From: Pagrus major
Taxonomy: Eukaryota; Chordata; Actinopteri; Spariformes; Sparidae
Direction of reading: 5' to 3'
DNA length: 64,000 nucleotides
NCBI RefSeq assembly: GCF_040436345.1
Contig: NC_133221.1
Span: 5,826,663-5,890,662 of the forward strand
Part shown: positions 50,201-62,200 of the stretch, piece after piece
How the letters are laid out: every line of letters starts with the position of its first letter
Numbering within the stretch: position 1 is the first letter of the stretch
The notes under the pieces: model-generated
Told to the model about the DNA's origin: nothing
The model's input: the letters and a program-made list of their open reading frames with translations, nothing else
Databases searched by the model: none
Translations under genes and position numbers: made by a program

Positions 50201-53200
50201 CGTAGTTTTTGTGTCTAAATTTAACTACATTTTAAGGACAGCATTGTAAAGTAGTAAAGTTGCAACTTTAAGAAATGTTCAATATGAACATATCCGTGGT
50301 TTGCAGAAACGTACAATGCTAGCATTTATTCTAACGACTGGGTTGCTAGCTAGTGGCGTCCTCAGGTCACAATTTTAATACCTACGAAACTCATGACATC
50401 CCCATCAGCCTCGGCCAATTATGCTTAACCAAGATGGTGAACGTGGTAAACATCGTACCTGCTAGATTTAGATTTACGGCAGACACTTTTGTCCAAAACG
50501 TCCAGTACATTTGTCACAAGAAAGAAACCACAAACTTTCACCGTCGATAAAGTAAGAATGAAGAAATAGAAACAATTTTCAAGCCCTTGTCTGAGCATGG
50601 TAGCTGCTATTTATCAAGGATACCTGAAGTACATAAGTGCTATGATTTAAGTGCTGGGGGTAAGAACATACAAGTGCTGTGCTCTGCATACAACACTGCT
50701 GTGATTAAAGAGGCCAGTGACACACACACTCACATACACACAAACACACCTGTCTGCCACCTGCACTGCGTTTTCTAGAACCTTCTGAACCTGACAATCA
50801 CACAATCGCACTCTCCATGCAGCAATTTGTCGGCTGTGTGGAGGTGAGAAAGGAGTCAGGGCTTGAACACCGTCTTTCTAGGCTTTCTCTTTTCTTTCCT
50901 CACGCAACTATTTCTGTCACTTTTGTCGGCCTCCGAGTGCGACACTATGAATGCCTTGCAGGAGAGACTGTCTGCAAATGCGTGCCATTATTCTCTTACA
51001 TAATGGCGCCTGGCCCCTTTTCTTTTCAAGGCCAGCTTTTTAACCAGCCTTCGCCGTCTGAGTAGAGCCCACTAGCGTGGCTATAGACTCTCTATATTGA
51101 CTTCAAGACAACATGAGCTAAAAGTCTAAATCAGCTGACAGAAATGGATAAAGATGAAAACGTCAGGTAGATTCTCTTCCTTGTAATGCGATAGTTATAA
51201 ATAATTATAGTGCTGATGTCCCTGTGTGCACTCATGCTGTGGTGCCACAGCTGTACATAGCCAGCCAGTCTCCAAACACCCACCTGGCAGAAAACAGGCT
51301 CTCCACTGATTTCTGTGACTGGTCAGAGGTCACAGACGGACTCCTTTGGGAGACTTGGAGACAGAAAGGCAGAGTTAGTCGAGGGAAGGAGAGAGAGAAA
51401 GAAGCAGTGGCATTTTCTGTGACTTCTCAACATGAGTCTCACACAATAAAGAAGTGAAACACACCCACTGAGATGTGACAGTGACAGTGGAGGACTTATA
51501 GTCCAGCTCTCCTCTGCAGGTGAAACGCTTCTCATTGTGTTTTTGAAAAAGGTCCAGACAGCGTGTGTCAATACAAGCCACAAAATTGTACCTTCTACTG
51601 CGGTCACTAACAAGAAGAGGGGACTAAAATGTCAATAATCTAATGTTTCACATTTGGAGCAATACAATAGTGTTGCCCCAGAAAATAACAAGAGACTGCC
51701 GGGCAAGTTTTTTGTATATTGAAGGTCTTTGCGGAGGTAAATGGATGACATACAGCAAATTTACTGACCGGTTGATGTGATGCTCTTACCCTCTGTGAAG
51801 CTACATCTCTCCCAGCCGGAGGAGGAGGGGGTGCTGCACGGAGAGACACCATCCTCTGCATCTAAGACAGTCAGAAAAAGATTGATTTTCACAAAACCTA
51901 ACTGGATGTTGTCGTCTTTAAACAAGAGGCAATTACCAGGCAACACTGATGCAATTTGTCTGCATCTGTGCCCACTGTTTGCCTCTTTTTTTAAACTGGC
52001 ATTGCCAAGCAGATGTTCAAGCAGAGTGCTAGTCTTAGCTCCTGCTGTTGCCATGCCACCCCTGAAAACCAATTTAAAGTGTTGTGCCCTTTTCCTGAAG
52101 TTGAAGTATTTTTAATGTAAAGCACCACTCAGCTGTCTGAAGGGCTCAGTATCTTACAGCTCCTGGTGCTGGAGATGCAAGGCTGCAATCTTCTCATTTC
52201 CAATGAGGTCGTATTAGAATAAATAAACATAAACTTTGGGAGATCTCATATCAAATCCGCCCCTGAAGATAGATATTCCTTTGACTCACAACCTTCACTG
52301 AATAAAATATTTATACCTTTTCTCTGCAGCTCTTTTCTTATTTCTTTCTGCTGTATTTATTCGTTAGCCATCAAGTTTGGATTGAAAGGGGACCTGATTA
52401 TATGAAATGCAGCCTACTGTTGGGCAGAAGGACTTCTTCAGCTTCCTCGGACATGCCGCCAGACTGAGAGCGACCAAGTCCGATGGAGTACCCTCTGTTC
52501 TTCCTGCTCCCTGAACGAGAGCTGGAGTGTGAGCCCCTCTTCAGACCTTCACCTGAAAACAAAATTAGTATATTTTTTAATGTAGGGAGACACAATTTGA
52601 AAGTGTTTATAGATTAATACAATTTTGAATCGATCCTTGTTTTCCTGAACCAAAATCACAGTTTTGTCTCAGTACGGGGACGCCAGGTGAAGGAATAGTT
52701 CAATATTTTGGGAAATATGCTTATTTTCTGTCTCCACAGGTTGGCTGGCAACCTCAAAAAAAAATTCCTCATGAAATAAGAGTGCTTTTATGCATAGCAA
52801 CAGGCATGAATTAAATGCAGTCACTTCCTGACAGACAGCTGGCGGTCTATTAGCATTACAGAGAAATGTGAAATCGCCAAATTTGTTTATTTTTGTTGGC
52901 ATCTTGAGCCGTGACTTAAGCAAATAAACATATATATAGTTAAACACGGTGGTCCAACCTATCATACGTTTCTGTTGTGCTCCTTTTATATACTTTGTTG
53001 CCAGTTTGGGAGTTGTTGTTAGTTGTTACTGCAAACAAACATTGTTATTGGTTTTATATATATTTCCTTGCATAGGTTCCTTGCAGAACTTCAGGAAGTC
53101 GTTGTTCCCTGCCAAGAAACAATCCAGCACACACAAGTAGATATAACCCCTGATGAAAATACTAACAACTCGACATTTTTAGGGCTGCAGTTAATGATAT

Positions 53201-56200
53201 TTTGATTGTCAGTCTATCTGTTGATTATTTTCTCATTTACTCGATTAATCGTTTGGTCTGCGAAATGTCAAAAAGAGTTGTGAATAATGTCCATCACCAG
53301 TTTTGACGACCCGAGGCGAAACATGTAAAAGCCCAGTGTGCCCAGCAAATATTCAAATTTAAGAGACTTGAACCAGAGAATATTTGCAAACTTGAAAATG
53401 TTGCCAGTTGGCTTTCTGATGACTCACAAATACATGAACTGATTTATTGTTTCGGCTCTAATCGTGTTAATTAGAAAGCTTTAGAGCTGCTCGCTGCTGG
53501 CTTTGTTTTTTTTCTTACCTTTGTAGCTTTTTATGTTTAGATAAACTACTCTACCTGTTTGCGGGCTGTAGCTTCTGATTTAATGAGAGTCGTATTAATC
53601 TTCTTATCTCACTTTTGGCAAGAAAGCCGATAAGCATATTTCCCAAATGAGAGAATAATTTACATGACAAGATGATTCATTTTAGCACGTACGAGTCACC
53701 TTTATAGTGCCACACAGAAGAAGAAAACTTGTTCCCGTTTGTGGACACTCTGTTCAAATATGTAGTGAGGACTGAACGATCTGTGCTATAAGGACTTCTC
53801 CACATTAAATCCCTAAAGACTTACTGGGGTTTATGTATTCAATACATGTCTGCAAATACTCATTAGTGTCCAGGTCGATGGGGATGAACGCTGTGTATTT
53901 GCTCAGTATATTGCAGGCCTTGCTGGTGTGAATAGCGTATAGCTGATACTTCCTCCCAGAGCCTGTGAATGATAATAAACACAAATGATTACATAACATA
54001 TAATACAATTACATCATATTATATAACATTACACTGTATTACATAATATTGAATAATGTAAACCATTGATTACACATACATGAAATGCGTAAAAGGAATA
54101 ATTTGACATTTTTGGAAACATGCTTACTTGCTTTCTTGTGGACTCTCATATTTGTCCTTTAAATATGAAGCTAACCTAAGCTAGATTAGCAGATCATTTT
54201 TGGGTGAACTTATCCTTTAAATGCCCCTGGAGCTCACCGTGCTCGATCTCGCACTCCTTATCCGCCATGTGCTCGAAGTCGTGTATGATGGAGCGTCCGG
54301 CCAGGTGGTGGAAGGTCTCGTTCCACAGCTCCTCGTGAACCTTCTCCTCACGTTCCCGGCCGTTCAGGAAGGGCCGGATGTCAAAGACGACCTCCCACTT
54401 CGCTGGTTTCCCACACAGCAGTCCGGACACCACGGCCTTGCAGTCACCTTTGTGCTGGTTGGCTGCACCCAGATCTGACATGTGGGTCTCCTGTGGGGTT
54501 TCTGCTTGACATAACTGGTGTCCGTATCCATCTGAAAATATCACAGGAGCAACGTTTGATTCCTGAGTTTGTTGGTCGACATGTATTCAATCTATCTAAA
54601 GCTCATCGCCTGCTGCTGCCCGCTTGTTTCATCACGTTTCCTGCTTGAATGGACCTCCAGTTGTTGTTTTCTAAAGCGCTACTTCATTTCTTCCTTATTC
54701 ATCTCCTGATTAATTTTCTGTTTTGTTCCTATATTTAAAGAAAACATTTCCTGTCTTCCTCAAGAGACTCTTTGCTCGATTCTGCCAAGACTAAAGTGTC
54801 GGTCTTGTTCATTTTAGATTAAGGACGTTTGCCATTAAAATCCATTTTTTCCACATCAGGCTGAATAAAACGGTCTCGGCTCGAATTCAAGGGCTCGTAG
54901 TCGTATTACTCTATAATTGCTTCCAAAGCAGCTTTTGTTTGAATTTTTCATTTATTCATTCATTCAAACTTTTAGAGATCGTTGAGGACATGCCCTCATT
55001 TTCAATGTGGGGAGTACACGAGTACAGAATAAATACACACAAATCATTAACAAGAAAAGAAACAACAACAGAACAAGGTTAGTTTTGGGGGGGTTATTTG
55101 GGATTAGTATTGAATGCATGTAAAAGTAATTTCAAGATTTGGTAAATATGCTTATCTGCTTTATTGCGTAGTTTGATAAGAAAACTGATACCAATCTGTA
55201 CAGTAACTTTTAATCTTTGTCAAACCATCACCTCTAAAGACCACAAAATAACAGTTTATAACTTCTTTGTTTGATTTGTACAAAAAATAGAGATACAAGG
55301 GGGTTATGTGTTGGAGTATATCATGACTGAGACGTCAGTGACTTCACGGAGTCTCCGCTGGTCACACTGCAAACCTTAAGTTCGATATAAAGATGGAGTC
55401 AGGAGACGATTATGTTAGCTTAGCATTAAGACTGCGGCAGACAGCATGCCTGACTCTGTCCAACAGCTCAGTAGCTAACATGTTATATCTCATTACTTTC
55501 ATTCGTACAGACTCCAGTAGGTCACTGGTCCGAGCCAAGAAATAGTCCCGTGCATAGCTGCCCGTAAAAAAAGCCACTTTTTTATACTTTTTCATTTTTA
55601 TACTTTTATACTAACAAACTTGCAAACATATTTAGCAAGAAAAACAAACAAAAACACAGATTCAATCCAACATAAACTATGGACATCCAGATGTATTCAA
55701 TAAATCATTTTTCAGTGAAACAGATTTCTTGTGTTTGTGGTCTCACCTGTATCTCCGACGCTGCCTACAGATGGGCTGTCAGTGGATGATTTGGATCCGC
55801 CATCCCCAGCGGTGTTGCGAGCTGCTGGCGGTGCGCCGCCGCCACTGAGCTGAGGATTGTCCTCAGGCTGGGGATGGAAATGAAGCTCTGAGTCGGCTTC
55901 CTGCTGCAGAATGGGCTCCTGCTGAGGGAGCGGCCGGTGACAGCTGGCAGGACGCCCTCTGGAAGATGTGGCGCACAGGCTCGCCAGCTGTGGCTGAAAA
56001 CAAAAAGTTTTTTTTAGTTTTAAATACCCTGATGCAATCATCTGCAAATTGTATTTCTGGGCATTGCAGCGTGTTCACCCAGGGCTTTTATCTCAATACG
56101 TGCAATACGTACGAATTTTAGTTGGAAACAGTCAAAAATTAACAAAAATTATCAACAGGATTCAAAGAAATAACATCATGATGTCTATGTATTGTGTTGC

Positions 56201-59200
56201 AGACATTTCTACTGAGGTTAGCATGCTAACCGGCTAGCCCCTTCCCATACCAGTCCAAGGCTCCTGTCCAAGACGTGTACACCAACACTTCCCCAGTGCT
56301 CCGGGCTCCCAGTTCGGACCACTAGCCACACGGTAACTGAGCTAACTAGCCAGCGTTAGCTTCAGTTAGTAACAGTAAGTGTTTACTCTGGTGATATGCT
56401 GCCCCCTATTTGTTTGGAGTATAATTTCATACATATGGCATCTTTAAGTGATAAGTGACATACAGACTTTTGATGATGTGCTCAAAAGAAATATCACATA
56501 AAGTCGTTCAAAAATACGCCAGGAAAAGACATCTGTTGCTTGATGAAACAGAAACTGGGCTGCAACTAAGAATTATTTTTATTCCTGATGAATGTTGTGA
56601 TTTTCTCATTTTGAATCCTGGTGTGGTTTATAAAATGTCGGAAAATTGTATAGAAATGTCAATCTTGGGATCGAGCTTCTCATTTTATCTGACCAAAAGA
56701 CCAAAAACCCAAAGATATTCAGTGTATTATCACATAAGACAAAGATGCTCATGTTCAGAAGCTAGAACGAGGGACTGTTTGGTATTTAGGTAAACAATGA
56801 AACACTTACTGGGTACCTATATGTTAGCACAGAGGAAGAGGACAACTGGTAAGAAATAGGGGGTAAAAACTTTGTGTTTAGGAGGAACTTGGAAATCAGT
56901 ACCGCAAAGTGGAAGCCTTTAAAATGTGGGAGAGAGCTTGATTATTATAAGTGGAAGGATTGTTTTATTCTGTTTTGAGTTTCATCTTCTCACCCCTCTC
57001 GCAGAAGGTTTAATTAACGCCTTAATTTATATTTCTTTCATTCATGTGGCAATAGCAAACAAACAAATAAATAGGAAGTCACTATGTTGTTGTTCTCGCT
57101 TAATCATGGCATGAGCGCAGTGAAGAGAAGAAGTAATTTCTTCATAGCTTGATGAACTCATTCTAGTGTTACTAAGATGCCCCCTGAGGAATATTGAAAA
57201 GTAATTACCAGTCCTACATTTTCCCCCTTAATTACTGAGGAGAGCACATTAGTCTGTTCTTTATTATACCCCAGTCCAGACACGGACACGGGTCAGATAG
57301 CTGTTTAATTTGTCAACACGGTCTGAATACTGATTTAAAATGTGTATTATTGTTATTATTAAAGAAAAGCTCAGTTTGGAGTCACTGGTTTGAGTTCTGA
57401 GTTAAATCACAAACTGAATCAGAAACAACCGCTGACCCATTTTTCCAAACTGAACCACAGCAGGTTATTTTTTTTTGAGACGATCATTACTTCTCTTCGC
57501 AGCGTGGGATCACACCTGGTAGTCGTTCCTCCACTGCGTCTCGTGCTCGGGGCTCATCTGGCCGATCAGCTCCTGGACTTTGGCTCTCCTCAGTGGGTTC
57601 TTCGCCGCCACAGAGCTGGGATCGCTGGGAGTGTACACCTTCTTCGCCGGGTTGTAGTCTGTTATCTGGTTGGTGCTGTACGCTCGCCTTCTCGGAGACG
57701 TCTTCGAATCAAACCCTGATGTTTTGTTCAAAAATGGAAATAGGGATCACCACATTTATTACAGGTCATCCTGAGGGAGACATGAATATTTGCACTAAAA
57801 GTTGGTGACAATCCGTGTGATGCATTGACTGGGATCCCTGAGTATCTGTACAAAATTTGCATGTCTATCCATCCAGTCGTTGTTGAAATATTTCAGTCTG
57901 GGCCAAAGTGATATAACGCTGCCATCTGTGGCACCTCCACTTAACCAAAGAGCATCTGATGTAGATATATCTACTACAGCCTGACTAATACTGCATTTAT
58001 GAGACAGGAAGTAAGGAGAGAGATTTTACAGTTAAAGAAATGGACTTGTCAGTGCTCTCTGTGAGTAAACGATGTAACCACGACACCTCAAATGTACTTT
58101 TACCATTTCTGTACTGCCATTTTGAGGCAGACATCAACACTTTTTATTTATTAAGTACTGTACTTTTACAATTTTGAGGTACTTTAAAGACGTTTTTTCC
58201 ATTTTCTGATCTAGCGCTAATATCTACCTCCACTGCGATTACATACATCAGCTGGCCCCTTTAGCTTAACAGGTTATTTCATCAGAATGCCATCAGTAGT
58301 TTGTGCACATAGTTTCTTACCCATGGCATCTTGCTCTGTGGTGGCAGGGCTGCTGTCTGTCATGGAGTCCTGGTATGAGTCATACAGAGGTCCAGACAGC
58401 GCGTCCCTGTAGGACCCCTGGCTGTCCACACATGTCTTCACCGGGTCCTCTTCTTGGGAGTGGTAAAACACAGAGCTGGCTGACTCAACGGAGCGCATCA
58501 TGCTGTACCGCCTCCTTTTATCCTGTAGAGGTTATTAGTAGGTGACACATCCAGGACAAGTGCTCGCACAAAGACCCATTCACAAGGCTTGATTAAAAAG
58601 CTTCTTCATAGTTAGCCTCGGCCCTTCATTGTATCTCCCTGGGAACACCTTTCAGATAATTAGATTCAATGAAACAAACGATTTAAACAAACTCACGGTG
58701 GATTTTAAAGTTCTCGCATGTCATTTGTCTCCTTTCAGCAGCTGTCTTGCACTTACAGATTTGGGGTTGGCGTGGTAGCGCGTGGTGTCGCAAGCCACGC
58801 TGTAGCCAATCAGACTGTCCCCTGGAAACAGGAAGGTGTTGCCCACAGGTGACAGCAGCACTTCTTTGGTCTCAGGAAACAGCCATTCGATGGAAATGTC
58901 ACTGAGTACCGGAGACATGGTTTTCTTCAGGGACTTTATCATCTGTGCGAGAAAAAAAAAAAGGCTTTAAGATATAAAACATAGCTTCTAGACGACTAGT
59001 GCATCAACTGAAAGCATCTCCGAGATATGATTTCCTAATTGGCAGACACTTGTTGCTTGGAAAGCACCCGAATAATGGCTCTCCAGTGGTCTGAAGAATA
59101 GCTGGCTGTCATTTGGAGTGATTCACAAAGCTGGAAATGAGTACCTTGGGCTGCAGCCTCTCTCCGTCGGTCAGGAACTCCGCTGTTCCTCTGGAAACTG

Positions 59201-62200
59201 TCGCCAGTCCCTGCACCAGCCTCCTGCAGGCGTTCTGCCCAATGCCGAACGTGAAACATCTGCACAAACACATTAAACACCGCAGCTCCATGGACGGATC
59301 GACCTTTATGTGCGCACGACAACAGGTGTCTTCACAGAGATCAATATAGATGGCTCGGCAACAGATGAACTATAAACAATCTAATTTGTGAAACACGGAT
59401 TTGAAATAAAAAACGAGACAGTCAGAGAATTATATGAGGCATCCTGCTGCTTCTACTGTTCTCCTGGGAGGTGGGTTGATGCTTTCTTTTACTATTTTCC
59501 TTCCTTATTTCTCACTGAGGGATGAGCTGGCTAATTTCATCGCACCAGCTACCTCCCTCTGCATTTTTAATGAGATGACAGACTTCAGATTAAAAAAGGA
59601 AACGTCACCTTCTCCATATAGTGAAAAAACCTAAACGTGGATTTTTACAGAACAGATCTGGTCTCTGACCGGCTGCGCTGATTTGTAAACACTGTGCGAT
59701 AATGATGCAGGAAGTGCCGATGAGTTGGCCAAGCTCTGTGTACCTAATGCAATCATCTGGGGGCAGTCATCCATTAAAAGGGGGGGAAGACAAAAGTCAA
59801 TTATTTTCCGGAGTGACTCAGGAGAGGGATACACAGTGTGAGACGTAGATGCGAGCTGCAAAATGAAGTGATTTCCCTGCGTACCGCGGATCTACGGTGC
59901 CACCGGCGCTCGCTCTCAGTTGGTGTTCGCAGCCGTCAGGGAGAATTATTATTTCCTTCCTCTAGATGCAGCTTTTAAGCAATTTTATTCTTTTAAATCT
60001 AAAATCAAGGCTTCACATATCTCTCTGTGTCGTGATCTCATGGCTGACCAATGCATTCATATTACAGCTCCATAACCAAGGTGTACCATGTAAGTCTTAA
60101 ATCCCTGGATGTGATTTTTGGATGTTTGCTTAGCTTTGACACTACATGCGGTAGCTTCTCTGCCAGTGCTGTTAATACTACAATGGTTTCTAATACGCTT
60201 ACTTAAAAAAAAAACAAGCAGCTACCAAACATATTGAGCGTCACCGTGAGTGGTACATCATGTGCTGCATTGTCTGCAATCACACCTAGAAACAACCGGG
60301 TAATTCTGTAATGTGTTCAGAAGCCACAACAGCTTAGACAACAAAGGCTCCACTTAGACAACATCCCTAAAATGTCACTCAGTATTGATTTCTAACATTC
60401 AGAGTGAAGCTCACAGCGGAAGTAATACTTGCCTGATGTGACGTGCATGGCTGCGGACCAGCTCGATAACTTTGCCCGTGTTGCTGACGGCCCCGTCGGT
60501 GAGCAGAAAGAGCAGGCGGGGGTGTCCGCTGAACATCGGCTGCCTCAGGATCCAGTTGAGCGGATCCAGGATGTTGGTCCCTCCCATGTCAGCTCTGATC
60601 TTTCTAATATACTCACAAGCCAGAGCCAGGGCATCCTGGGTGGTGGGAATAAGGAAGATAGAATGGTTTATGCGTAACATTAATTTTCACTGCCACACGG
60701 CCGATGCTCAGCTTTATGGCCCCCTCGGAGCCAATGATTCAGACGACCTGGGGATTGTTTTAGTCTGAAAACTTCCTCAACTTAGAAATCCTGTTGTCTG
60801 CCCCCCGTCGATATCACCGCTGATATTCAGTCACATCTTGGTGGCCTAACATCAAATGTGAATCTGCTGCCATGACATGCTGAGACATGATTCTTGATTC
60901 AGAAGTTGTCCTCAAAAACTCGAACTTGGAAAGCTCATTCATGCTTTTGATACATCACACTGAGAGTATTGCACTGGCCTTCACGCTGGTCTTACTCAGA
61001 AAGGCCTCCAGCTTGTTCAAAGGGAGAGTGTAAGCCTTTCAGCTCATTCAAAAAAAAGAAACTCCAGTTCTTGCTTCTCTTCACTGGTTGCCTGTCAGTT
61101 TTAGAAATGATCTGCAGCTTTTATTGACAACTTTTTAAGCAGTGTCTGGGTAACTACACTTCTAACTTTGAGCCTGTATGTAACCGTTGATCCTCAGCTG
61201 TGTCCCTCAGCGTCCTCTTTTAAATCTCGCTTGGAAACCTATTTTTATGTAAAACCCCTCTCATTGTGATCATTTGATTTATGTTTTATTCTCATAAATA
61301 TTTCACTAAAACTTTAATTGTATGTGTTTCAATTACATATAAAAATGTCTGTGTAATTCTATCACATAAGTGAAAAGTAAGTCATTTAATGCAAAATATT
61401 TCTATCACGTTGAGTTGATGTGAATAAATAAAAGAAATAATAAGTTAACGCAATTTTTCAAGAATTATACCTAAAAGTTATCCGTATGTAATGCTTTACT
61501 TTTATGTATAATAATTGAAAAATTGCATATACTCAATTAAGCAGACTTAGTTTTTTAATTAATTCAAATCGACTCAACATGAAATAAATACTTTGCATAC
61601 TTATGTAAAAGAATTAAACGGACATTTTATATGTAATTGAAATACTTGAAGTCAATGTTTAAGGGAAATTATACTGTATTATCTACCTGTTCATACATAT
61701 GTACCATGTAACCCTGCTTTCTTCTTATTATTATTATTATTCATTCTTGAGTAACAGTCGAGTATATACTGTGTAGTTAACGCAGATTCTCCCATCACAT
61801 CTGCATCAAATTAGGTCACATATCTTGCAGTGATATATTGCAGAACTGCTTTACCTCGTCATAGTTCTGGCTGCTCGTGAACAGGGATTTGAACGTAGAG
61901 CCGAAGCCTATGATGTTAAAAAGGCAGCCGGGCACCAGGCTCTTGAGAATCACCACCATGGCGTCCTGAGGGAGAGAGAGGCAGAGAGCAGATTAAGTTC
62001 ACGTCCAGAAAAAATAGAACAAAGACTGTGAAGAATAAAAAAAAAGGCAAAACTCTTCTGCTCATTAGGTGCTTAGTGTCCTGTTGAACTGTTTGATGGT
62101 TTCCAGTGTAATACAGCTACGTCTGCTGAATGTCTGGTTGAATGGCAGCACAGCGCTCTGCACAGCTGTCACCGCTGCACAGCAGACTTTCTCAAGGAGA

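Noticed and set aside
55410..55595. 61-codon minus-strand frame considered as an extra vwa5b1 exon
   Set aside because: The flanking exons already join in phase (57516 to 55993). The sequence looks repeat-derived and has no human match.
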